Notes under the pieces: generated by a model
What the model saw: only the letters and a program-made list of their open reading frames with translations
The model's database searches: none
What the model was told of the DNA's origin: nothing
Program-made: the position numbers and the translations under genes
Part shown: positions 1 to 5,733 of the stretch, piece after piece
How the letters are laid out: every line of letters begins with the position of its first letter
How positions within the stretch are numbered: position 1 is the first letter of the stretch
NCBI GenBank assembly: GCA_945485625.1
Contig: CALYSH010000109.1
Span: 1 to 5,733 of the forward strand
Source of the DNA: an uncultured Lachnospiraceae bacterium
GTDB lineage: Bacteria > Bacillota > Clostridia > Lachnospirales > Lachnospiraceae
Direction of reading: 5' to 3'
Length of the DNA stretch: 5,733 nt

Positions 1-870
1 TACAAAATAGCCCTGAATGCCCATATGACCTGTCCCAACCGGGACGGCTCCCTGGGTACTCGGGGCTGTATCTTCTGTAGCAAAGGCGGTTCCGGAGATT
101 TCGCAGAGGACTTTTCCCTGCAAAACGACATCAACATACAACTGGAGAAAGGGCTGTCCCGCTTTGGCGATAAAAAGACCGGGCAACATTTCATTGCATA
201 TTTTCAGGCCTATACCAACACCTATGCTCCCGTCTCATACCTGGAGCAGATTTATCGGGCTGCACTGGACTCGGAGCTGGTATGCGGAATTTCCATCGCC
301 ACCAGGCCCGACGCTCTGCCGCCGGAGGTATTAGGGCTCCTGCAATCACTAAAGCAATGCTATCCGGCGAAATTTATCTGGGTGGAATTAGGCCTTCAGA
401 CCATTCATGAGCAGACCGCGGAATACATCCGGCGCGGGTATTCTCTTCCGGTTTACGAGGAGGCGGTCGGGAAGCTGTCGGACATAGGAATCCCTGTAAT
501 CACTCATATGATTATCGGCCTGCCCGGCGAAACACCTGCCATGCTCTATGAAACCGTGGACTACCTGAACAGGCATCAGCCCTTCGGTGTCAAGCTTCAG
601 CTCCTGCATGTATTAAAGGACACGGATTTGGCTACGGAATATTCTCTCGGAAGGTTTGATGTGCTTTCCATGGAAGCGTATCTGGATTTGCTGGTGGACT
701 GTATTGAACGGCTTTCTCCGGATATTGTTCTGCACAGAGTCACCGGGGATGGACCGAAGGATATGCTGATTGCTCCCCTCTGGAGCTTAAATAAACGAAA
801 TGTATTGAATTCATTGCACCAAAAAATGAGCCGGGAACACTCCCGGCAGGGAAAACGATTTGAAGGTTAA
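1..870 (+). CDS. TIGR01212/YhcC-like radical SAM protein, 5' partial
   Basis: The reading frame is open from the first base and ends at TAA 868-870, giving 289 visible residues. The first ATG (25) is internal: the residues before it (YKIALNAH) already fit the conserved lead-in to the cluster motif, so roughly 20-30 N-terminal residues are probably missing upstream. Numbering from the window edge, Cys11, Cys23 and Cys26 (TCPNRDG...GCIFC) form the C-x11-C-x2-C site expected to bind the [4Fe-4S] cluster that cleaves S-adenosylmethionine. Further family blocks are AYFQAYTNTYAP (~66-77), ISIATRPDALP (~97-107), WVELGLQT (~127-134), HMIIGLPGET (~169-178) and HRVTGDGPKDMLIAPLW (~245-261). These match the TIGR01212 family (E. 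coli YhcC type), a cytosolic Elp3-related group whose substrate is, to my knowledge, not firmly established; I infer no reaction. The DUF4364 gene follows after 10 bases. The last ~20 codons contain a perfect hairpin that resembles a minus-strand terminator. Confidence 0.93.
   Translation, partial: YKIALNAHMTCPNRDGSLGTRGCIFCSKGGSGDFAEDFSLQNDINIQLEKGLSRFGDKKTGQHFIAYFQAYTNTYAPVSYLEQIYRAALDSELVCGISIATRPDALPPEVLGLLQSLKQCYPAKFIWVELGLQTIHEQTAEYIRRGYSLPVYEEAVGKLSDIGIPVITHMIIGLPGETPAMLYETVDYLNRHQPFGVKLQLLHVLKDTDLATEYSLGRFDVLSMEAYLDLLVDCIERLSPDIVLHRVTGDGPKDMLIAPLWSLNKRNVLNSLHQKMSREHSRQGKRFEG
821..847 (-). terminator. Putative intrinsic terminator for leftward transcription, inside the radical SAM gene
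   Basis: A perfect 7-bp GC-rich inverted repeat, GCCGGGA (830-836) and TCCCGGC (841-847), encloses a 4-base loop. Read on the - strand it is followed by TCA and then six T (A6 at 821-826 on the + strand), the layout of a rho-independent terminator. Read on the + strand it is followed by AGGGAAAACG, with no T tract, so it should work leftward only. The only leftward gene that could use it is rarA, which ends about 530 bp away at 1377. I saw no run of five or more A on the + strand between 881 and 1376, so no better canonical site lies closer. It sits within codons of the radical SAM gene, so chance cannot be excluded. Confidence 0.55.
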
Positions 871-874
871 GGAG
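869..874 (+). promoter_or_regulatory. Ribosome binding site of the DUF4364 gene
   Basis: AAGGAG lies 6 bases before the ATG at 881 and overlaps the TAA stop of the radical SAM gene (868-870). It decides the start: an in-frame TTG at 860 would place this site inside the coding region and add seven residues that do not look like the family N-terminus. Confidence 0.85.
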
Positions 875-880
875 AACATC

Positions 881-1396
881 ATGATTCAGGATCCGCTCAC
901 ACTCTACAAACTGATTGTACTGTATATGCTAAACCGTGTCACCTTTCCGCTCACCCATGCGCAGATCAGCGACTTCCTGCTGGAGCGGGAATACACAACC
1001 TTTCTGACATTACAGCAGGTCATCAATGAGCTTGCCGACGCCTCTTTGATTACCGCACAGACCATGAGCAACCGTACCTACCTGACCATCACTTCCGAAG
1101 GAAGAGATACCCTCAGGTACTTCGGGAACCGGATCAGCGATGCCATCAAGGAAGAAATCGATACCTATTTCCGCGAGAAGGAATACAATCTCAGAAATGA
1201 GGTCTCCATCCAGTCCAATTACTACAAATCCACCACCGGCGAATACGAAGCCAGTCTGATTGCGAAGGACAAAGATATTCCCCTGGTGACTCTGACCCTC
1301 TCCGTACCGACTCCGGAGCTGGCCGCCTCCATCTGCGACAACTGGCAGAAGAAGAACCAGGAGATTTACCAATATCTTATTCAGGAGTTGTTTTAG
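881..1396 (+). CDS. DUF4364 family winged-helix protein
   Basis: A complete gene of 171 residues from ATG 881 to TAG 1394-1396. The N-terminus (MIQDPLTLYKLIVLYML) and overall length fit DUF4364, a family of uncharacterised proteins that I associate mainly with Clostridia. Residues ~5-75 read as a winged helix-turn-helix: a hydrophobic first helix (~7-18), a helix pair (~24-36 and ~43-54, QISDFLLE and LQQVINELADASLI), and a beta wing (~63-72, SNRTYLTIT) before the typical EGRDTLRYF helix. Residues ~85-110 are a charged helix; ~110-171 look like a small alpha/beta domain (YYKSTTGEYEASLIAKD, LVTLTLSVPT, then a helix to the C-terminus). No signal peptide or membrane segment is seen. A DNA-binding or regulatory role is plausible from the fold only; target and ligand are unknown. 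It is probably co-transcribed with the radical SAM gene 10 bases upstream. Its last 20 bases overlap the 3' end of rarA on the other strand. Confidence 0.9.
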   Translation: MIQDPLTLYKLIVLYMLNRVTFPLTHAQISDFLLEREYTTFLTLQQVINELADASLITAQTMSNRTYLTITSEGRDTLRYFGNRISDAIKEEIDTYFREKEYNLRNEVSIQSNYYKSTTGEYEASLIAKDKDIPLVTLTLSVPTPELAASICDNWQKKNQEIYQYLIQELF

Positions 1397-2714
1397 CTTC
1401 CTCCCGGATGCGTTTCATATGCTCCCTGATTTTCACCTCATACCCGTTTCCGGAAGGACGATAGAATTCTCTCCCGGTCAATTCATAAGGCAGATACTGC
1501 TGTTCCACATAGTGATTCGGATAATCATGTGCATACTTATAGCCTGTACCGTGTCCCAACTTTGCCGCTCCCTTGTAATGGGCATCCTGCAGATGGGTTG
1601 GGATGGGCAGGTTACCCGTCTTTTGTACTTCCTGCATTGCCTCAAAAATCGCATTACAGCCCGCATTGCTCTTGGGCGCACAGGCCACATACGAGGCTGC
1701 CTGGGACAAAATGATCTGTGCTTCCGGCATACCCACACGTTCTACTGCCATGGAAGCATTGGTAGCCACCACAAGGGCCTGCGGGTCCGCATTCCCCACA
1801 TCCTCAGCCGCGCATATCATGATCCTCCTGGCAATAAAGGTCACACTCTCCCCGGCATACAGCATCCTGGCCAGATAGTATACCGCCGCATCCGGATCTG
1901 ACCCTCTCATACTCTTAATAAACGCGGAGATGGTGTCATAATGATTGTCCCCGTTTTTATCATAACGCACTGCCCGCTTCTGAATACATTCCTGTGCCAC
2001 CTCCAGTGTAATATGGATTCGCCCGTCCGCTTCCCGGTTGGTGGTCATAACCCCCAGTTCAATGGCATTCAGCGCATGTCTGGCATCTCCTCCGGCAATA
2101 TCTGCCAGAAATTCCAACGCATCCTCATCAATATACGCGTCATAGGAGCCCATGCCTCGTTCTTTAGCATAAACCGCCTTCTTTAACAGTTCCTTGATGG
2201 CATCCTTTGGAATCGGCTCCAGTTCGAAAATGATGGACCGGGAAATCAACGCGCCGTTTACCTCGAAATAAGGATTCTCCGTGGTGGCACCAATCAGAAT
2301 AATCGTACCATCCTCCACAAAGGGCAACAGATAGTCCTGCTGGCTCTTGTTAAACCGGTGAATCTCATCGATGAACAAAATGGTGCGCTTTCCGTACATC
2401 CCCTGAAGGTTCTTAGCCTTCTCCACTACCTCCTCCATATCCTTTTTCCCGGCTACCGTGGCATTTATCTGGGTGAACTCCGCACTGGTGGTTCCTGCAA
2501 TCACCTTAGCCAAAGTGGTCTTACCGGTTCCGGGCGGTCCATAAAAAATAATGGAACTGATTTTATCCGCCTTTATGGCCCGGTACAGCAGCTTGTCCTT
2601 GCCGATAATATGCTCCTGACCCACCACTTCATCCAGGGTTCTCGGACGCATTCGTGCCGCCAGAGGTGATTCCTTCTCCTGATTTGTTGTCCGCATATAC
2701 TCAAATAAATCCAT
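1377..2714 (-). CDS. rarA: Replication-associated recombination protein A (RarA/MgsA), AAA+ ATPase
   Basis: A 445-residue protein, close to the family's usual ~420-450. RarA (MgsA in E. coli, related to eukaryotic WRNIP1) is a cytosolic homotetrameric ATPase acting at stalled replication forks and gaps. Visible motifs: an N-terminal RMRPRTLDEVVGQEHI segment (21-36); Walker A GPPGTGKT (59-66); Walker B ILFIDEIHRFNK (112-123, Asp116-Glu117); sensor 1 IGATTENPYFEVN (141-153); an SRS arginine-finger region (Arg159); sensor 2 GDARHALNAIE (209-219). The C-terminal MgsA and oligomerisation region starts near 251 (YDKNGDNHYDTISAFIKSMRG) and includes AEDVGNADPQAL, LPIPTHLQDAHYKGAAKLGHG and QQYLPYEL. 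No key residue appears to be missing. The start is the ATG at 2714, giving MDLFEYMR, with AAAGGA nine bases upstream; a TTG at 2747 in the same frame is rejected because it would translate through the leader hairpin. The stop overlaps the DUF4364 gene. No clear promoter lies in the 90-bp gap upstream, so expression by readthrough from the amidase gene is possible. Confidence 0.96.
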   Translation of the reverse strand: MDLFEYMRTTNQEKESPLAARMRPRTLDEVVGQEHIIGKDKLLYRAIKADKISSIIFYGPPGTGKTTLAKVIAGTTSAEFTQINATVAGKKDMEEVVEKAKNLQGMYGKRTILFIDEIHRFNKSQQDYLLPFVEDGTIILIGATTENPYFEVNGALISRSIIFELEPIPKDAIKELLKKAVYAKERGMGSYDAYIDEDALEFLADIAGGDARHALNAIELGVMTTNREADGRIHITLEVAQECIQKRAVRYDKNGDNHYDTISAFIKSMRGSDPDAAVYYLARMLYAGESVTFIARRIMICAAEDVGNADPQALVVATNASMAVERVGMPEAQIILSQAASYVACAPKSNAGCNAIFEAMQEVQKTGNLPIPTHLQDAHYKGAAKLGHGTGYKYAHDYPNHYVEQQYLPYELTGREFYRPSGNGYEVKIREHMKRIREEAKTTPE

Positions 2715-2723
2715 TCTTACGCA

Positions 2724-2729
2724 TCCTTT
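2724..2729 (-). promoter_or_regulatory. Ribosome binding site of rarA
   Basis: On the - strand, AAAGGA (then T) stands nine bases before the ATG at 2714 and supports that start over the upstream in-frame TTG. It lies at the end of a stretch (2733-2724) that can pair with the 5' arm of the neighbouring leader hairpin. Confidence 0.75.
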
Positions 2730-2737
2730 CCGGTCCG

Positions 2738-2758
2738 TTCTTCCCAAACCGGGAAGAA
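2738..2758 (-). other. Hairpin in the rarA leader
   Basis: A perfect 8-bp inverted repeat, TTCTTCCC (2738-2745) and GGGAAGAA (2751-2758), has a 5-base loop. It sits between the amidase terminator and the rarA ribosome binding site, and its 5' arm on the - strand overlaps the terminator's T tract. It has no T tract of its own on the - strand, so it is not a second canonical terminator. It may be an RNA structure in readthrough transcripts; function is unproven. Confidence 0.4.
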
Positions 2759-2790
2759 AACAGCCGGCAAACCCTGTTTGTCTGCCGGCC
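2757..2790 (-). terminator. Intrinsic terminator after the amidase gene
   Basis: The arms GCCGGCA (2763-2769) and TGCCGGC (2783-2789) form a perfect 7-bp GC-rich stem, extendable by one G-U pair. The 13-base loop can add an inner AAC/GTT pairing. On the - strand the stem is followed by TG and then TTTTCTT, a standard rho-independent tail. It begins 15 bases after the amidase stop codon (2805-2807) and separates that gene from rarA. On the + strand no T tract follows. Confidence 0.8.
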
Positions 2791-2804
2791 TAAATGCCAC
2801 ACAA

Positions 2805-3767
2805 TTATTTCTTCACTACAGAATAAATAGCATCAGCCAATGCCTTGGCCAGCTGCTTCTGATAATCCTCATCCGTCAGATTTTTTAAATCCTCTGCGTT
2901 CGTCATAAAGCCCATCTCAAACAGCACTGCCGCATAATAGGATTCCCGAAGCACCTTGTAATCTGCGGTTCTGGTTCCCCGAATCTTGGTATCCAGTCCG
3001 GCGTTCTTTAAGCAGGCAATTAATTTCTCCGAGATTTTTCCGCTCTCCGCGGAGTTCTCATGAGAATAACATTCCAAACCCTTTGCCGTATCCTTCGTAA
3101 AGGAATTACAATGAAAGCTCACAAACAGATCCGCCTGCTTTTCATTGCCAACTACCGGACGATCGTCCAGTGACACCTTCTTGTCGGTCTCTCTTGTCAT
3201 ATAGACCTGAATGTTATCCATTTGTTCCAGATAATCACGAACATACAATGCAACTGCCAGATCAATGTCTTTTTCTTTATACATGACACCATCTATGGTT
3301 ACATCACAGCCACCGTCCACACCACCGTGTCCCGGATCCAGTACCACCACTGCATAGGAACGTTCCGGAATGGGGGGAATCACAATCTTCTCCGGCTCAC
3401 TGCTTTCCTCACTGCTTTCCTCACTTTTTTCCTCACTGCCTTCCGCAACCGTCTGTCCTTCTTCCACGGATTTACCGTCCTCCGGCTCCGGGGATGTGCT
3501 TTCTAAGCTTTCCTCCGTAAGCGATATATCCTTCGAAGGTTTTGTATTCTGATCCGGCCGCTCCTGTTCTGCCGGCTGGGATGACTGCAGTGCATCCCCC
3601 TCCAGGCTCACCGGTTTCGAGCCGCTACTCCATAACTGCCGAATAATAAAATAACCACCAAGTACAACAATAATGGCCACAGCAATGACCAACACCCATA
3701 TAAACATTTTCCTTATAACGGAGGCCTTGGGATGATTATTTCGATACCAGTCTTTTCTGTTACTCAT
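2805..3767 (-). CDS. Membrane-anchored N-acetylmuramoyl-L-alanine amidase (Amidase_3)
   Basis: A complete 320-residue zinc peptidoglycan hydrolase that should cleave the bond between N-acetylmuramic acid and L-alanine in the cell wall. Residues 1-20 are basic and cytosolic; 22-42 (FIWVLVIAVAIIVVLGGYFII) form one membrane segment with no clear signal-peptidase site, so a single-pass anchor with the enzyme outside is most likely. Residues ~45-128 are a low-complexity Ser/Glu/Pro-rich acidic linker, including four ExSE units (109-124). The catalytic domain covers ~138-320. Its zinc ligands are His147 (LDPGHGG), Glu165 (YKEKDIDLA) and His219 (VSFHCNS), and the catalytic Glu284 lies in VLFEMGFMTN; all four are present, so the enzyme looks active. 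It is shaped like sporulation or cell-separation amidases such as CwlD, but it has no SPOR, SH3 or AMIN domain to assign a specific role, so no symbol is given. Start ATG 3767 is backed by AAGGAAG ten bases upstream and a good promoter; a terminator follows the stop. Confidence 0.94.
   Translation of the reverse strand: MSNRKDWYRNNHPKASVIRKMFIWVLVIAVAIIVVLGGYFIIRQLWSSGSKPVSLEGDALQSSQPAEQERPDQNTKPSKDISLTEESLESTSPEPEDGKSVEEGQTVAEGSEEKSEESSEESSEPEKIVIPPIPERSYAVVVLDPGHGGVDGGCDVTIDGVMYKEKDIDLAVALYVRDYLEQMDNIQVYMTRETDKKVSLDDRPVVGNEKQADLFVSFHCNSFTKDTAKGLECYSHENSAESGKISEKLIACLKNAGLDTKIRGTRTADYKVLRESYYAAVLFEMGFMTNAEDLKNLTDEDYQKQLAKALADAIYSVVKK
3396..3443. repeat. Four tandem 12-bp units in the amidase linker
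   Basis: Four contiguous units lie at 3396-3407, 3408-3419, 3420-3431 and 3432-3443. The first two are identical (CTCACTGCTTTC); the third differs at two positions (CTCACTTTTTTC) and the fourth at one (CTCACTGCCTTC). The period is a multiple of three and in frame: on the - strand the units encode ESSE, ESSE, EKSE and EGSE (residues 121-124, 117-120, 113-116 and 109-112). Gain or loss of a unit would change the length of the acidic linker without breaking the enzyme. Confidence 0.9.
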
Positions 3768-3777
3768 ATTATGTGTT

Positions 3778-3784
3778 CTTCCTT
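3778..3784 (-). promoter_or_regulatory. Ribosome binding site of the amidase gene
   Basis: On the - strand, AAGGAAG stands ten bases before the ATG at 3767. The spacing is slightly long but there is no better site nearby, and the start gives a short basic N-terminus followed by the membrane anchor. Confidence 0.75.
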
Positions 3785-3813
3785 ATCTACCCTGTAAAAG
3801 AATTTCCTTATTG

Positions 3814-3842
3814 ATTATAACAGAATATTCCCCGGTTGTGTA
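3814..3842 (-). promoter_or_regulatory. Extended -10 promoter of the amidase gene
   Basis: On the - strand a perfect TATAAT (3819-3814) is preceded by TGT, making the extended -10 TGnTATAAT. TACACA (3842-3837), matching four of six bases of the TTGACA consensus, stands 17 bases upstream. This fits the housekeeping sigma factor. Transcription should start near 3807, giving a leader of about 40 bases before ATG 3767. The site lies in the 97-bp gap after the kinase gene, so the amidase can be expressed independently of it. I saw no obvious operator repeat beside it. Confidence 0.75.
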
Positions 3843-3864
3843 CAAAAAAATAACTTTTTTGGTG

Positions 3865-5733
3865 CTACTTCTTCAATCGTTCCTCAATGGCCTTCATAAT
3901 CCTTCCATACAGCACAATAAACTCTCCATGGTGTTCCCGTACATATGCTACATTATGATCATTCTTCAGAGCATATTCCAGTTCTTTTGCCTTCTTTGAG
4001 GCTTCCGTGGCCCCAATGCTCGCAAAATTAGCTTTAACGGAATGAATCTTAATTCGGTAATTCTCAAAATCCGATGCTGCAAAGTATTCTTCTAACTCTT
4101 TATCAGACGAAGACTCCAGGACCGTCTCTAAGATTTCCCGATAGAAATCCTCCTGGTCCATGCAGTATTTTTTCCCCTTTTCCCAGTCAATCAGTCCTGC
4201 TTCTGCTTCGCCGTCCTCTACCGGTGCTTTTTCCATAAGAAGACCGGCCGGAAGCCTTTTCCGTATTAACTCCTCCAGTTTATCCGCAATAATCGGTTTG
4301 GAAAGATAATCCTGAAAGCCCTCTTTCAGAAACATCTCCCTTGCACCGGACAATGCATTTGCAGTAAGAATAATCACCTCAGCATCTTTGCTTAAGTTAT
4401 TTTCCAGTTCCCGGAACTGCTTATAGGTTTCTATCCCATCCATTTCCGGCATTAGATGATCCATAAAAATAAGATGATATTCCTTTTTCTTTGCTTTCTC
4501 CAGACACTCTCTTCCGCTCATGGCCGTATCAATCTGCATGCCATGGTCCTTCAATAATCCGCAGAATACTTTCAGATTCATCTCGTTGTCATCCACCACG
4601 AGAATTCTGGCTTCCGGTGCATAGAACACACTTCTCTCCGTCCCTTCGCCCGGTATTCCTTTCTGTTCTTCATAATACTTCTGCAGATCCTCTCCAATCA
4701 CTTCTTCGTCTCTGGCCTTCTGCATCAGAGAAAAATAGAAGTCCGACCCCTCTCCATAGGTACTCTTTACCTCCAGAAGGCTGCCCATAAGTTTTAACAA
4801 ACGCATGGTAATGGATAGTCCAAGGCCGGTACCTTCGATGTTACGGTTTCTGCTCTCCTCCACTCGCTGGAAGGATTCAAACATTTTTTCCCTGTCTTCC
4901 TCTTTGATTCCGATTCCGGTATCCTTTACAGAGACATACAGTCGAACCGCATCCCCCTTATTCTTCTCTCCCTTAACGGTAAGGGTTACGGTCCCCTCCG
5001 GGGTATATTTGATTGCATTGGTAAGAAGATTTACAAGAATCTGCCGGATTCGGACCTCATCTCCACAAAGGTGTACCGGCGTATCCGGTGCAATGTCAAG
5101 CTTAATCTGAAGCTTCTTCTCCATTGCTCTTGAGCGTACCATCTCCAGGGACTCTTTAAGAAGGATTCCCAAATCATAGTCCACAGGGACAATCTCCATC
5201 TTTCCACTTTCAATTTTGGAAAAATCCAGGATCGCATTGATCAGGGAAAGCAACATGCTTCCCGAACGCTTGATATCGGTTGCATACTCCAGAATCTGAG
5301 GCTCCCTGCTTTCTCTGATAATCATCTCATCCATGCCCAATACAGCGTTGATTGGTGTACGTATTTCATGGCTCATATTTGCCAGAAAATCTGATTTTGC
5401 CCTGTTTGCCTGCTGGGCGATTTCCCGGGCCCGCTCTGCCTCTTCCCTTGCCTCTTCCGCAATCTTTTTTGTCTCCCGCAGTTCCTCAATGGTAACAATC
5501 AGCCTCTGATAATCCGGGGTTTCCATGGTAAAAAGCATCATCATCAGTCCCAAAGCACTGGTAAACAGTGCCAGAAGCGTATCTGGAAAAATAAACATCT
5601 GAAGAATCAAACCGCTCAATTGGAACACCACAAAGAGAGCAATGGAGATTCTCTGCCATCTCCGGAATTTACGAAAATGGGAAAACAGAATAATGGTGGA
5701 ACAGATGACAAAGTAACATGGAGCAAAGTAGAT
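3865..5733 (-). CDS. Hybrid sensor histidine kinase (TM-HisKA-HATPase-REC-HPt), 5' partial
   Basis: The frame is open to the right window edge, giving 622 visible residues; a GTG at 5631 is internal because membrane sequence continues upstream of it. Numbering from the edge: hydrophobic segments at ~1-20, ~29-49 and ~50-70, the last part of a multi-pass membrane domain; a charged coiled coil at ~78-114 rich in E, A and R; HisKA with phosphorylated His122 in NMSHEIRTPINAV; HATPase with N box NLLTNAIKY (Asn235, Asn239), G1 DTGIG (271-275) and G2 GTGLGLS (301-307); a receiver domain with Asp381-Asp382, phospho-acceptor Asp425 in FMDHLMPEMDG, Thr457 and Lys479 (LSKP); and an HPt domain with His564 in HSVKANFASIGA. 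All residues for a His-Asp-His phosphorelay are present. The final receiver must be another protein, which is not in the window. No known ligand-binding module such as PAS or Cache is visible, so the signal is unknown. The missing 5' part may hold more membrane helices. Confidence 0.95.
   Translation of the reverse strand: MYFAPCYFVICSTIILFSHFRKFRRWQRISIALFVVFQLSGLILQMFIFPDTLLALFTSALGLMMMLFTMETPDYQRLIVTIEELRETKKIAEEAREEAERAREIAQQANRAKSDFLANMSHEIRTPINAVLGMDEMIIRESREPQILEYATDIKRSGSMLLSLINAILDFSKIESGKMEIVPVDYDLGILLKESLEMVRSRAMEKKLQIKLDIAPDTPVHLCGDEVRIRQILVNLLTNAIKYTPEGTVTLTVKGEKNKGDAVRLYVSVKDTGIGIKEEDREKMFESFQRVEESRNRNIEGTGLGLSITMRLLKLMGSLLEVKSTYGEGSDFYFSLMQKARDEEVIGEDLQKYYEEQKGIPGEGTERSVFYAPEARILVVDDNEMNLKVFCGLLKDHGMQIDTAMSGRECLEKAKKKEYHLIFMDHLMPEMDGIETYKQFRELENNLSKDAEVIILTANALSGAREMFLKEGFQDYLSKPIIADKLEELIRKRLPAGLLMEKAPVEDGEAEAGLIDWEKGKKYCMDQEDFYREILETVLESSSDKELEEYFAASDFENYRIKIHSVKANFASIGATEASKKAKELEYALKNDHNVAYVREHHGEFIVLYGRIMKAIEERLKK

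Noticed and set aside
25..27. ATG at 25 as the start of the radical SAM gene
   Set aside because: It would begin only two residues before the first cluster-binding Cys; the family normally has about 30 residues before this point, and the upstream codons fit the conserved lead-in.
388..609. - strand open frame within the radical SAM gene, and one at 1010-1372 within DUF4364
   Set aside because: They are shadow frames of conserved genes. The proposed antisense rarA tail would cross the second one, but I see no ribosome binding site or recognisable product.
1419..1901. Long + strand open frames opposite rarA (also near 1529-1714, 1603-1878, 1941-2186 and 2358-2669)
   Set aside because: They lie entirely antisense to the strongly conserved rarA frame, have no good ribosome binding site and encode no recognisable domain; their composition is that of a shadow frame.
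3222..3552. + strand open frames opposite the amidase gene, one rich in Leu/Ser/Phe that could pass for a membrane protein
   Set aside because: The hydrophobic look comes from reading the Ser/Glu-rich linker repeat backwards. The amidase on the other strand has all its catalytic residues.
3844..3860. A7-TAAC-T6 element between the kinase stop and the amidase promoter as a terminator
   Set aside because: It forms only a 6-bp A-T stem with no GC content, and the T tract is itself part of the stem. It is too weak to call, although it is the only candidate end for the kinase transcript.
4491..5110. + strand open frames opposite the hybrid kinase, and a - strand frame at 5031-5237
   Set aside because: All lie within the kinase domains, which are intact on the - strand; no start signals or motifs support them.
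5629..5631. GTG at 5631 as the start of the kinase
   Set aside because: The frame remains open and strongly hydrophobic upstream to the window edge, including a clear membrane segment and the basic loop RKFRRWQR, so the gene continues beyond the window.
1..5733. A novel defence, mobile or RNA-based system
   Set aside because: Every long region is explained by five ordinary gene families. There is no spaced repeat array, transposase, integrase, toxin-antitoxin pair, tRNA or long non-coding stretch; the largest gap between genes is 97 bp.

Overview
The window is gene-dense chromosomal DNA with five protein genes: two on the + strand at the left and three on the - strand across the rest. Two genes are cut by the window edges. 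The protein families (a DUF4364 winged-helix protein, a YhcC-like radical SAM protein, a membrane-anchored Amidase_3 enzyme with an acidic linker, and a hybrid histidine kinase ending in HPt), the AGGAG-type ribosome binding sites and the moderate GC content point to a Gram-positive Clostridia member, most likely Lachnospiraceae. That placement is an inference from family resemblance; no marker RNA is present.

Left part, + strand (1-1396): the 3' portion of a TIGR01212/YhcC-type radical SAM gene is followed after 10 bases by a DUF4364 gene with its own strong ribosome binding site, so the two probably share a transcript. The DUF4364 gene meets rarA tail to tail, and the two coding regions overlap by 20 bp.

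Right part, - strand (5733-1377), in transcription order: a large membrane-bound hybrid sensor kinase whose N-terminus lies outside the window; a 97-bp gap with a good extended -10 promoter; a cell-wall amidase; a 90-bp gap with an intrinsic terminator and a second hairpin; then rarA, the AAA+ ATPase of replication-fork maintenance. The amidase looks like its own transcription unit (promoter before it, terminator after it). No convincing promoter for rarA was found in the short gap.

No mobile element, CRISPR array, RNA gene, phage gene or recognisable defence system is present, and the gene content looks like ordinary core genome. The most interesting features are regulatory. The only terminator-like structure found downstream of rarA lies about 530 bp past its stop codon, inside the end of the radical SAM gene, which would give rarA mRNA a 3' tail antisense to the whole DUF4364 gene. 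Other points of note are a four-unit 12-bp in-frame repeat in the amidase linker, two alternative pairings around the rarA ribosome binding site, and an HPt-ending hybrid kinase with no partner response regulator in view.
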